Below, in pieces: positions 28,042 to 36,736 of a DNA stretch of 64,000 bases. Both the position numbers and the translations under genes were made by a program. The notes below the pieces were generated by a model. The model searched no databases. It was given only the letters and a program-made list of their open reading frames with translations, and had not been told where the DNA came from. This stretch comes from Lachnospiraceae bacterium (GTDB lineage Bacteria > Bacillota > Clostridia > Lachnospirales > Lachnospiraceae), in assembly GCA_017618195.1 (NCBI GenBank), contig JAFZUW010000003.1, positions 1-64,000 of the forward strand, in the 5' to 3' direction. Within the stretch, counting starts at the first letter, position 1; each line of letters starts with the position of its first letter.

Positions 28042-28773
28042 ATGGATTCGTCAATTATTCCGAATGTAGGCCATAAACTTGCAGATGTCCCTTTTGATTT
28101 AATGCTGATGAATGTCGGCACGGCAATCGCAAAAGCTCAATTTGAAATGGATCAGGAAAGTATCAGTATTTTGCAGGCGATGTGTACACAGACAGTAAGC
28201 CTTCCTGCTTTAAAAATCGAAAAAGGAAAGCTCAGCGATCATCCGATTGAAACATCCATGATCGGTGCCGGCTTCCAGCCGACTTTTTATCAGTTTGCAG
28301 AAACCATTATCGAAATTAAGATGACGATCAATGTTGCCATGGAGCAGACTGAAGAAAAGGAAGTGGAAGGCACCGAAACGACAACTACAACCGATTCGAC
28401 ACAAATATCCGCAAGAGGACGTGTATTGGGATTCCTGCGCGGAAGCAGGCTGCGCACCTTAAAAAAGAAGACCGTAGTAACTACAACTCCTATTGATGCA
28501 ACATATACCAACAAATACAACTACAATCAGGAAGGTTCCAGCCTGCTTAGAACCCGTATTGTTCCGGTTCCCCCGAACACGATTGTTCAGAAGCAGCTTG
28601 AGATGCGTGCTCAGGCTATGCAGCTCGATTATGAACTTCAGTTGAAGGAATATGAGCTGTATATAGAGATGCAGAGAGAAAAGTTCCAGAACTCCTTAGA
28701 GAATAAACTGGAACAGACCGCTGAAGAGATTAACACCGAAATTCAGAACGAAACAACGAGTACCACCACTTAA
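28042..28773 (+). CDS. Cassette protein 4: shared-module protein with Thr-rich insert
   Basis: This 243-residue paralogue of protein 3 has DVPFDLMLMNVGTAIAKAQ, SMIGAGFQPTFYQFAETIIE, DATYTNKYNY and GSSLLRTRIVPVPPN. Compared with protein 3 it has an insert rich in Thr, Arg and Lys (ETTTTTDSTQISARGRVLG) in the beta region and a different tail. ATG 28042 is preferred because AGAAAGGTGG lies eight bases upstream; a GTG at 28030 lies inside that site. A strong stem-loop follows the stop. Function unknown. Confidence 0.7.
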   Translation: MDSSIIPNVGHKLADVPFDLMLMNVGTAIAKAQFEMDQESISILQAMCTQTVSLPALKIEKGKLSDHPIETSMIGAGFQPTFYQFAETIIEIKMTINVAMEQTEEKEVEGTETTTTTDSTQISARGRVLGFLRGSRLRTLKKKTVVTTTPIDATYTNKYNYNQEGSSLLRTRIVPVPPNTIVQKQLEMRAQAMQLDYELQLKEYELYIEMQREKFQNSLENKLEQTAEEINTEIQNETTSTTT

Positions 28774-28792
28774 GCTTCCTCGTGTGCAGAAT

Positions 28793-28826
28793 GCCCCTAT
28801 TTTCGCCCCATTACGGAAATAGGGGC
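28793..28826 (+). promoter_or_regulatory. Strong intercistronic stem-loop without a T-run
   Basis: Two 13-base arms (28793-28805 and 28814-28826) pair fully with one G-U, loop of eight. No T-run follows, so it is not a classic terminator. It could protect the 3' end of the mRNA for proteins 1-4 and so raise their level relative to the genes downstream. Confidence 0.75.
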
Positions 28827-28899
28827 TACTGCATCAGATATATTCTAATATCGAATATCCTTACATATTTCCGCATCGGCAAGCGGGAAGGAGCAGTCT

Positions 28900-30702
28900 A
28901 TGATCCGTCATATGAAAAAAGCATGGAACAGATATCATGTTGTAAAAAATTCGCATAAGATACGGACTGCTTTAAGGACAAGAAAAATATCCGGTTCGGA
29001 GAAACTAAATGATTTGTTAACGCCTCATTTTGTTAAGAATGAACTGAACGATGCGTCGCAGGAACCATTAAAGGACAACGTATCCCTGCTTGCATGCATC
29101 GATATTTTCTCCGAAGAATATGATGACGAAACCGTAGTACCGGAGCAGACACAGAAAGATATACCGCCTTCCGAAGACGAGGCGGTTGATAACACACAAT
29201 CCGAAGATGAAATTCAAACCATTCAGGGCCTCGTTACGCAAGGAACGGTACTGCGGACGTTGGAAGAGGGTCTTGCCGACCTGATGGATATGGATTATGT
29301 TCCGGAACCTGATGAATTTCTGGAACAAAGAAAAGAATTCGAAGAAACGCTGTATGATGAGCCTTCAAAAGATGACGACCGGATGTCCATTGAACAGGAG
29401 GAAGATGATCATACAACTGACAATAGAAAGAACGGCCTTTTCTTTCCCGAAAAAGACCGGCAAAGTTTTCGGGAGAGTCCCGCATCACAAACGAAGCAGA
29501 CTGAAAAGAAGCCGAAAACGGATCGTTTGTTTGGAAATGATTTCCCGAGAACAGACAATAAGATCGAGTTTAAAAGAACGGTTTCCTCAATAAAAGCCGG
29601 TCCCAAGAATGTAAAACGGCATGATCGGGATTTTCAAGTAAGAGGAAGGGAGAAACAGCCGCTTCTTAAAGATGATCGGCTTTCTAAATTACGGGGTGAG
29701 TTCAAACGAAAAGAGTCCGATAACGAACGGCACAGGCTGAGTCTTTCGAAGGTTGATCCGAAAGATGACCGCATAATTGAAAAACTTCAGTTGGAAGAAC
29801 AATCAGAAGATCTTTCCGTTAAACTTCCGAAGGAGTTATCGAATGAATCGTTATTATTGGCGGATAATCCTGAAAGAATAAGCAATGATAAAAAGATTCG
29901 ATTTGACAACGATGTTCTGATCAAAAGAATCGCAGCGGGCAAAAAATGCTCAAGTCAAGAGGAACGAAGTCGGTTTTCGACGCCGTCCGGGATGAATGAA
30001 TACGAAAGAAAGCCCAAAAAGGACAACCGTTTTTCCTTTGATTCGTTTCGTCTTCTGAACGCGGATTTCAATAAGATGCGAAACGAAACTTTCAAGACGA
30101 CGGATTTCAAAAAAGAATTCGATGCCGAACTAACCTTTAACAGAATCGATATCAATTCGCCTTTGAAAGAACGGTATTTTTATGATGAACGGGACAAACA
30201 GAATCAACGCCCGGAAGACAGATACGATTACCGTTTCGACGACAGGGAGAACGACAATCGTTTCGAACCCGAGGGGCCGAAATTCAACCGGACTTATGAT
30301 TTCGTAGAAAACAAGCATAATACTAAAACACGTTTTGAGGAGTCTGCTTCAAACCCGGATACGGAAAGCTATGAAACGAACCGCTTTTGTTTAAGCGAAT
30401 CACGGAATAATTATTCGGAACCGTTTGAAGATCAAAGGAAAGAAGACACATTTTCCCGTATGATAAACAGTGATCAGAAGCCTTTTCAACGGACTGATAC
30501 ATTGAACGTGAATATAGCGGAAAGAATGTCCTGTGAGCCGGATTATGAAAGTCATAATACATTTGCCTTTTGGGAATCGGATCGATATGAAATAAAGAAA
30601 AACAATAACATGGTATTTCGAAAGGCCGGAAAAGATTTGGAAAGGGATTCCGGGACATTGAGTATGGATAACAGGGAGAGGAACAACCGATGGGAATTGT
30701 AA
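28900..30702 (+). CDS. Cassette protein 5: 600-residue charged, probably disordered protein
   Basis: The first 50 residues are basic (MKKAWNRYHVVKNSHKIRT) and the rest is rich in Asp, Glu, Arg, Lys, Asn and Phe with few hydrophobic runs. Short motifs such as DRYDYRFDD, NRFEPEGPKFN and KTDRLFGNDF place a Phe or Tyr near Arg/Asp pairs again and again, the kind of sticker pattern seen in scaffold proteins that condense. No domain, signal peptide or membrane segment is recognised. GGGAAGGAG precedes the ATG. The stop overlaps the next gene by 13 bp, so it is made together with protein 6. Confidence 0.65.
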   Translation: MIRHMKKAWNRYHVVKNSHKIRTALRTRKISGSEKLNDLLTPHFVKNELNDASQEPLKDNVSLLACIDIFSEEYDDETVVPEQTQKDIPPSEDEAVDNTQSEDEIQTIQGLVTQGTVLRTLEEGLADLMDMDYVPEPDEFLEQRKEFEETLYDEPSKDDDRMSIEQEEDDHTTDNRKNGLFFPEKDRQSFRESPASQTKQTEKKPKTDRLFGNDFPRTDNKIEFKRTVSSIKAGPKNVKRHDRDFQVRGREKQPLLKDDRLSKLRGEFKRKESDNERHRLSLSKVDPKDDRIIEKLQLEEQSEDLSVKLPKELSNESLLLADNPERISNDKKIRFDNDVLIKRIAAGKKCSSQEERSRFSTPSGMNEYERKPKKDNRFSFDSFRLLNADFNKMRNETFKTTDFKKEFDAELTFNRIDINSPLKERYFYDERDKQNQRPEDRYDYRFDDRENDNRFEPEGPKFNRTYDFVENKHNTKTRFEESASNPDTESYETNRFCLSESRNNYSEPFEDQRKEDTFSRMINSDQKPFQRTDTLNVNIAERMSCEPDYESHNTFAFWESDRYEIKKNNNMVFRKAGKDLERDSGTLSMDNRERNNRWEL

Positions 30703-31331
30703 AAAAGAATTCGGACATTGAGAGTTTTGCCAACAGGATCATGGAAAACCTGAATATGGTATATGCTATGGCAGGAGACCAAAAGAAACCTTTTTCGGAA
30801 GCGGATGACCGTTTTGAGGAGATGTTTCAGCTTCTCAAATATTATCAATGCAATGATGCCGCTGCGGAACAGGCACATAATTTTGCAAGCCTAGCCTATG
30901 TCAGGGGCGAGTATATCCGCGCGATGGAATTGACAGCCGACGCAGTCGAAACCGTAACGGACGAGACAAAACGCGAAGAATATGAGCAAACGCTTCATGA
31001 TATGGCTTACAGGCTTCTTGCGATCGGGTTGACCGGAACAAATGACAAGGCGCTTCTTGACCATATCGAATTAATTCTGGGGCCTGAAGATTATCAAAAT
31101 GCATTGCATCAGGCTGCGGGAAATTTGCAAAAAGAAACAAAGAATCACGAGAACGCAACGGCGTTTATCAGGCGGCTTGCTTTGGAAGTTTTGCGGCAGG
31201 CTATCCGTATAGAACCGGTGCAGCCGCAGAAAGCACTGTCCCTTCTTCGGGAAGCATTACCCTGGCTGAATGAAAAACGGGCCGAACCGGTGCGTCTTGA
31301 AATACAAAGATTGGAGCGTATTACGACATGA
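30690..31331 (+). CDS. Cassette protein 6: helical, TPR-like protein
   Basis: This 213-residue all-helical protein has paired-helix spacing and small residues (AAAEQAHNFASLAYVRGEYIRA, broken here from AMELTADAVE) typical of TPR-like repeats. It starts inside the end of protein 5 behind GGGAGAGG and ends with an ATGA overlap with protein 7. It is probably a chaperone or adaptor for cassette partners (inference from overlap and fold). No signal peptide. Confidence 0.65.
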   Translation: MGIVKKNSDIESFANRIMENLNMVYAMAGDQKKPFSEADDRFEEMFQLLKYYQCNDAAAEQAHNFASLAYVRGEYIRAMELTADAVETVTDETKREEYEQTLHDMAYRLLAIGLTGTNDKALLDHIELILGPEDYQNALHQAAGNLQKETKNHENATAFIRRLALEVLRQAIRIEPVQPQKALSLLREALPWLNEKRAEPVRLEIQRLERITT

Positions 31332-31939
31332 ATGAAACCGAATTGAAACAGATTGCCGACAACCTGAAACAGATGGATTATGCAGCTGCAGAAGCAATGA
31401 AAGAAGGAAACATACCGAAAGCAATCGCAGGCTATGAATTAATGTATGATGCCGAGCTAGCAGTGGGACTTGAGAGAAATGCCGGACGTACTTTGCTTAA
31501 TCTTTCGAATCTGTATCTCGAAATGAACCGTAAGGAGAAGGCACTTGAACGAGCGGAAAAGGCCATTGAAAGCTTTAAACGATGCGGAGCCAAGGACGAT
31601 GTTATATCCGGCCGTCTTATTGTCGCGAGATGTCTTGCCTTACTTGAGAAAAAGAACGAAAGCATCGCTGAAGTGGAAGAAGCGATCCGTTCCTGCAGAA
31701 CCGACAATCAAAGAGGAGATGCGTATCTTATGCTTGCGGAATGCCAAAGAATCGCAGGAGACCGTTGGAAGGCAAGAGACGCCGTTGACCGCTCTGTTCG
31801 CTATTTCGAGTATCTTCATGACGATATTGGGCTTGTTCGTGCTCTAAACGAGCGTATCTTTTTGATGGAGCAATCCGGGCAGGCCGGTGCTGCTGCAATG
31901 GACCGTTCCAGATTGGCCGTTATAACATCCAGTCTTTAA
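31328..31939 (+). CDS. Cassette protein 7: TPR protein
   Basis: This 203-residue protein shows regular TPR-like helix pairs: GNIPKAIAGYELMYDAEL, AGRTLLNLSNLYLEMNRKEK with ALERAEKAIESF, and AYLMLAECQRIAGDRWKARD. The ATGA overlap with protein 6 implies translational coupling and equal amounts. TPR pairs beside a very large protein often act as its chaperone or scaffold; that is inference. Confidence 0.72.
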   Translation: MNETELKQIADNLKQMDYAAAEAMKEGNIPKAIAGYELMYDAELAVGLERNAGRTLLNLSNLYLEMNRKEKALERAEKAIESFKRCGAKDDVISGRLIVARCLALLEKKNESIAEVEEAIRSCRTDNQRGDAYLMLAECQRIAGDRWKARDAVDRSVRYFEYLHDDIGLVRALNERIFLMEQSGQAGAAAMDRSRLAVITSSL

Positions 31940-31969
31940 TTCCTTTTTGCGAAAGGAGGCCGTCGAACA

Positions 31970-34900
31970 ATGTTGTCGAGATGTTATCCCCCGATTTCCC
32001 TGCTTCAGGCATTGGAAGATTATTTCGGATGTGAAGTAACGAAAGCATCTTTTTATGAGACGGATTGTGACGATACGGCGGCCCCGCTTTCGTATGCAAA
32101 AGGAGATTATATTGTTATTCGAAAAGGGTTATTGTCACCTCTTGGTAAAGAGGGAATTTATGTTATTGCGCATGAAGTATGCCATCTTCGCAGGCAGGCG
32201 GAGCATTCCTTTACGGATGTTCACGAGGCCGAAGTTGAGGCTGATTTTCATGCGCTTTTGTTTACGCTTAAATATCTTTCCGGTAAGCCGTTTCATTCGA
32301 TGAGACAACCGTTGCCGCTTGCCGATCGTTCAAGCGTTAAGACCGCTGCATGGGGACTCGGAGGCTTATTTTCCTTAAAACAGCTGATCACGGATGGATA
32401 TGCGAAGCAAAAAGGCTATGCTTATTTCTACAGAGGACCTCATGAGTGGCTGACGCAGGTTGCAGCTGCACTTGATAAAAAAGATATCCTGAACTATGTC
32501 ACGAAAGCTTCTCCGAATGCAACGGAATATAATCTTATTCTGGGCTCGGAAATGAATGACATGTATTTTCTGCCTGAAATCATCAATGAGAAATGGGGTA
32601 AAAAACTCGAAGAGATTAATCTTCGCCTTATTGCGGAAGAATCCGACTATACCTATCTGGATGAATACGGGATTGATACGGGCAATCTGAGCACCACGGA
32701 AGCAAAAGATTTAATTGCCTTTTATGACAATAACGAAATTGCGGGAATGATAATGAAGGATGTCCGGATTCCAAATATAAACATCCTTTGGTTTTTACTG
32801 AAAAATACTTTCGATACGATCCGTATATTGGATTTGATAGCGGAAAAGCGTAAGAAACTGGATGAGGCTTTAGAGCCCATCCTGGCCCCGCTCGATGAAA
32901 CAATTACGGAGTTTAAGCAGGACATGCTGTATACCTTCCTCAATGTATTGCCGAAATATTATCCGGGAGTGGAAGACGGATGCCTTTCCGCTATTCTCAG
33001 ATTCAGTTTTACCAGCCTTTTGATAGACAAATTCGGTGATACTGCTTCAGAGAAGATTTACAATTTGGTAAACAGTATTTTATTTGAAGAAGCCCTATTT
33101 GATGAAAACAAAAAGGAGGAATTGCGTAAGGCAAATAATACAGAGGCATTAGAAAAAGTTGAAGAAGCGGAACGTCAGCTTGAAGAAAAAATGAAGACAA
33201 TAAAACGAAGATCTGATTTAAACGATAATGAAACCACGTTTATTAAAGCATTCTTTCTGCTTCAGATCTGGTGGGAAGATGAAAGTATAGCTTTTCGAAA
33301 TGGTGAGGCCGTTTTCGCACGTCTTTTGCGCGGAGATGATTTTACCCGTTATTTCGATGATCAGTTTTTAAATATCTCGGAATACATTAAAAACCTTGCA
33401 TTTTCAAAGATAAAAGAAAAAGTACTGACATTTTCCTTTAAGTGGGTAACCTGTCAATTTAAAGATCACAAAATATCCTGCACGGAAACGTTAGTCGGGG
33501 AAAAGGAGATATACTCGGTTAATCTGGAAGAATACAAAGAGACGGAGGATTTCATAGATAATAAGGTTAAGGAATATGTATTTGACCCTGTATTTGATAA
33601 ATTAAACGAATACGGAATCGATTTAATGCATGATTATGTCATGCCGATTATTGATAACATTTTTAACGGATTCAGACAGTTTGAACCGTATTACGATACG
33701 ATTTTGTTCCTTTTACAATCACATACCGGTCAGATGCAGTTCTTACATTCCATGGATTGTTCAAACGGCTGTTCCGAATGGAACCGCAGGAAAATGATCC
33801 GCTGGTGCAGGTTCTGCTATGACTGCAATAAAGAATATAAGAGTTCTGATATTCTTGATAAAAACATACTGGAATACTTACTGCAGTTTGTTCCGTCCAA
33901 AGAAGAAGTCCTGAAATACGGAGATGCCGGGAGTGCTTCTTTTGAAAAGGATTTCAGTGAAAATAAAGAATATCAGATCGCTTTGGCTAAGACTTGCGTA
34001 AACTATTATGACTTATACGCAAAGCATTATGAAACGCATGAAGAGGAATTGCTGCTGGCGGCAATGCTTCTTCCTTTGTGTGTCATTTTTCTCCAGATGA
34101 ATAACTGTAAATTGGCAGCCAAGCAGGCAGCCAAGTATCTTTTCGGATTTGATGAAGAAAAATCTGCCGACCTTAAACAGGCAAAATGCTTTGACATATG
34201 TCTGGTAATTGCGTTGCGGGAAAGTGTCATGGAAGATGACGGGATTACTTATAAAACGAAACCGGTAGGACTCTATCGTTCTCCGATATCAGACATGACC
34301 ATGCGCGAATTCTTTAACGGCAAGCGGGATTATATTCAGGCGAAAGATACGATTCTCGGTATGACCATGCATATGATTGAAGACAGTTTTACGCCCTCCC
34401 ATACGGTAAGGGCATGGAATTGTGAGCCAGGAGTAAATGCGGCGCCGATCATCACATTTGCCGACTATACGAAGCAGGAAGCTCCACGCCATGCATGCGC
34501 GGATTATTTTGTCGATTCCGTTTCCAGTATGGCTGTCATTTATTGTGATCCCGATATGTTTGATATCGAATACGAACCTTTTTCAAAAGAAAAGCCTGAA
34601 AAAACCGTTGAGGATTTGAAAAACGAGCTTCCTTTTCAGGCGGCACAGACAACGGTCGGTGCGGTATGCGCATTCCGTTATGCCAAGAAAGTATTTGATC
34701 ATGTTACAAAAGGATCAAAAGATATCTTTCATCAATTTGATGAAAAACTGATCAAATCGATTTATCCTTTGATCGGAGAAAATTATCCTTATGTCGGTAA
34801 CGCCAAGAACAGTTTAAGAGTCAAAGATACCGATGTAATTCTTTCGGAAATGAACACGCCTCTTTCCGGACGCTGTTACGAAAAAGGAAGCCTGAAAGAA

Positions 34901-36706
34901 GAGAAAATGTTTGAGAAATACGCCGAGTCGATTATTAACAGCACGATCGGCGACAGCCTGATCGCAGGCTACGATAAGCGCTTGGACGAATTAAATGAAG
35001 CGGTTGAAGAGTATCGGAAGTATCTGTTTAAACATTTTGCCCCGAACCGGTATCCGTCGTTAGAAGATCTGAAGTACTATGAAAAAGAAGAATCCAAGAA
35101 AGCCAAGAAAGACAAGGCATTTTCCGATCGTGTAGATACGGCTGTTGCCGATGTAAAAAAACAAAGGCTTTTGGAAATGTCGGTTGATAAAAACGGCGAG
35201 TGCTCCGAAGACCATGTATTCCGGGTTCTTGACATGTATCTCAATAATGACCTGAAGTTTTTGGAAAAAGTATTAAAAGCTCCGTTTCTCTGCAAGAGCA
35301 TCATGGAATTCTATAAGGATCAGGCTGATAAGAGGATATCTAATGTCGCCGAAGAAATTGCGGAAACGGTTGAAAAGACGCACGAACGATATATTGCGCA
35401 TCTTCATGAAATCATACTGAATGCGGTCGGTATCTGCGAGCAGAAACAGGATCTTCCGATTCTGGAAAAAGCCGAGAAAGTTATTTTGGAAGCTTATCGT
35501 TTAAAAGAAGAGGCCGAGAAGCATTGGGAAGATGCCGAAGATATCCTTGAGAATAAGTTTCTTGAGTTCATTAATGCCGTCAAAACAAAGGCGGAAAAGA
35601 TGCGGAATTTTATCCGTGTATTGATTGAAGGTTTTGACCGTGAAACAATCAAAGAACTGATAATTCAGATCATTAAGTCGGATAACCCGGAGGAATTCCA
35701 GGATAACTGCGTTAAGCTTCTGGAAGAACTTCGCAAGATGCTTGAGAATAATGAAAGCGGAAAGGTTATCCTTCAACAGATCGATGAATTGTATAAGAAG
35801 TATCCGATGCTGAATATTTCGGTAAGCAAAGAAGAAATAAAGAAGTCGATGGATACGATGATCGAAGATCTGACGGATCTTTTTACGGAACTTCAAAACA
35901 TAGAGGATATAGATTCCCTGAAGGAAAAGGTTGTTCTGCCCGAGGAAATGACGGAGTATATCGAACGGGTAAAGAACGATCCGTCAAGCTTGTATAATAA
36001 AGTCGTTAAAACAGCGGATGAAATCATTGCTGAGATATTCAATTATCTTGGCAAAATCGAGGATCCGAATTCGAGAACCCAACAACTGATCCGTACGCTG
36101 TTAGAAGACTTTAAAGAAGAATCCGTTCATGATTTGTTATATGAATATCTGGACACTTCGACAATTGATAATTTTCAGATTAACGCATTAAATCTGAAGG
36201 AAGAATTCACAAAGATTCTGAGGGATCAGGTCGGTGGAGAAACAATCCTCGATCAGGTAAATCAGATGGACAAAAACTTCCCTTGGTTAATCAGTTCAAA
36301 CGGCCGGGAAAGAGTTCCGGAGGAAGCGGAGTATTTTACGGATGCAGCTACGGATGTTATCAGTCAGATGCAGAACATGAAGGACCTTGAGTTTAAAAAG
36401 AACTTCAAACTGAAGGATGAAATCAAAACACTGCTGAAGATGATGAAGGAACGCGATCCCTCCAGGTTCAAATCAGACGACAGTCTGCGTACTCCGGTTG
36501 ATTCTGCAGTGTCTGCTAAGGAAACCGTTCTTCCGTTGGACAATGACAGCATCAGTCTGTTTGAGAACTACATGAATCTGACTCTTGATAAAATGAAAAA
36601 CGGTGAATTTAACAGCGCCTGGGCTTCGGATGAATTCGGTCCGGATAACGATCTGAACAGTATTATCGAAATCGGACGGAGTTTTGCGCAGGCATTAAAA
36701 GGATAA
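31970..36706 (+). CDS. Cassette protein 8: 1578-residue HExxH (DUF4157-like) multidomain protein
   Basis: Residues about 10-95 fit a DUF4157-type zinc metallopeptidase domain: LEDYFG, then AKGDYIVIRKG, the HExxH at His68-His72 (AHEVCHLRRQ) and EVEAD near 88-92. DUF4157 is typical of extracellular contractile injection loci. Around residues 801-814 HMIEDSFTPSHTVR has the H-x3-D-S-F-x-P-x-H pattern seen in zinc-dependent phospholipase C/P1 nuclease-like enzymes. A cysteine group (CSNGC, CRFCYDCN) lies near residues 590-620, and about 1000-1560 is largely helical coiled coil. No signal peptide or membrane segment is seen. A large toxin or self-processing effector is the most natural reading, but unproven. 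AAAGGAGG precedes the ATG. TPR genes lie upstream, the amidase downstream. Confidence 0.65.
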   Translation: MLSRCYPPISLLQALEDYFGCEVTKASFYETDCDDTAAPLSYAKGDYIVIRKGLLSPLGKEGIYVIAHEVCHLRRQAEHSFTDVHEAEVEADFHALLFTLKYLSGKPFHSMRQPLPLADRSSVKTAAWGLGGLFSLKQLITDGYAKQKGYAYFYRGPHEWLTQVAAALDKKDILNYVTKASPNATEYNLILGSEMNDMYFLPEIINEKWGKKLEEINLRLIAEESDYTYLDEYGIDTGNLSTTEAKDLIAFYDNNEIAGMIMKDVRIPNINILWFLLKNTFDTIRILDLIAEKRKKLDEALEPILAPLDETITEFKQDMLYTFLNVLPKYYPGVEDGCLSAILRFSFTSLLIDKFGDTASEKIYNLVNSILFEEALFDENKKEELRKANNTEALEKVEEAERQLEEKMKTIKRRSDLNDNETTFIKAFFLLQIWWEDESIAFRNGEAVFARLLRGDDFTRYFDDQFLNISEYIKNLAFSKIKEKVLTFSFKWVTCQFKDHKISCTETLVGEKEIYSVNLEEYKETEDFIDNKVKEYVFDPVFDKLNEYGIDLMHDYVMPIIDNIFNGFRQFEPYYDTILFLLQSHTGQMQFLHSMDCSNGCSEWNRRKMIRWCRFCYDCNKEYKSSDILDKNILEYLLQFVPSKEEVLKYGDAGSASFEKDFSENKEYQIALAKTCVNYYDLYAKHYETHEEELLLAAMLLPLCVIFLQMNNCKLAAKQAAKYLFGFDEEKSADLKQAKCFDICLVIALRESVMEDDGITYKTKPVGLYRSPISDMTMREFFNGKRDYIQAKDTILGMTMHMIEDSFTPSHTVRAWNCEPGVNAAPIITFADYTKQEAPRHACADYFVDSVSSMAVIYCDPDMFDIEYEPFSKEKPEKTVEDLKNELPFQAAQTTVGAVCAFRYAKKVFDHVTKGSKDIFHQFDEKLIKSIYPLIGENYPYVGNAKNSLRVKDTDVILSEMNTPLSGRCYEKGSLKEEKMFEKYAESIINSTIGDSLIAGYDKRLDELNEAVEEYRKYLFKHFAPNRYPSLEDLKYYEKEESKKAKKDKAFSDRVDTAVADVKKQRLLEMSVDKNGECSEDHVFRVLDMYLNNDLKFLEKVLKAPFLCKSIMEFYKDQADKRISNVAEEIAETVEKTHERYIAHLHEIILNAVGICEQKQDLPILEKAEKVILEAYRLKEEAEKHWEDAEDILENKFLEFINAVKTKAEKMRNFIRVLIEGFDRETIKELIIQIIKSDNPEEFQDNCVKLLEELRKMLENNESGKVILQQIDELYKKYPMLNISVSKEEIKKSMDTMIEDLTDLFTELQNIEDIDSLKEKVVLPEEMTEYIERVKNDPSSLYNKVVKTADEIIAEIFNYLGKIEDPNSRTQQLIRTLLEDFKEESVHDLLYEYLDTSTIDNFQINALNLKEEFTKILRDQVGGETILDQVNQMDKNFPWLISSNGRERVPEEAEYFTDAATDVISQMQNMKDLEFKKNFKLKDEIKTLLKMMKERDPSRFKSDDSLRTPVDSAVSAKETVLPLDNDSISLFENYMNLTLDKMKNGEFNSAWASDEFGPDNDLNSIIEIGRSFAQALKG

Positions 36707-36736
36707 CGTATAGGTTAAAACAACGGAGGCATTTCC

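Noticed and set aside
31970-32260. N-terminus of protein 8 as an ImmA/IrrE protease
   Set aside because: HExxH and E-x-AD would fit both, but LEDYFG and GDYIVIRKG before the motif fit DUF4157 better. Not fully excluded.
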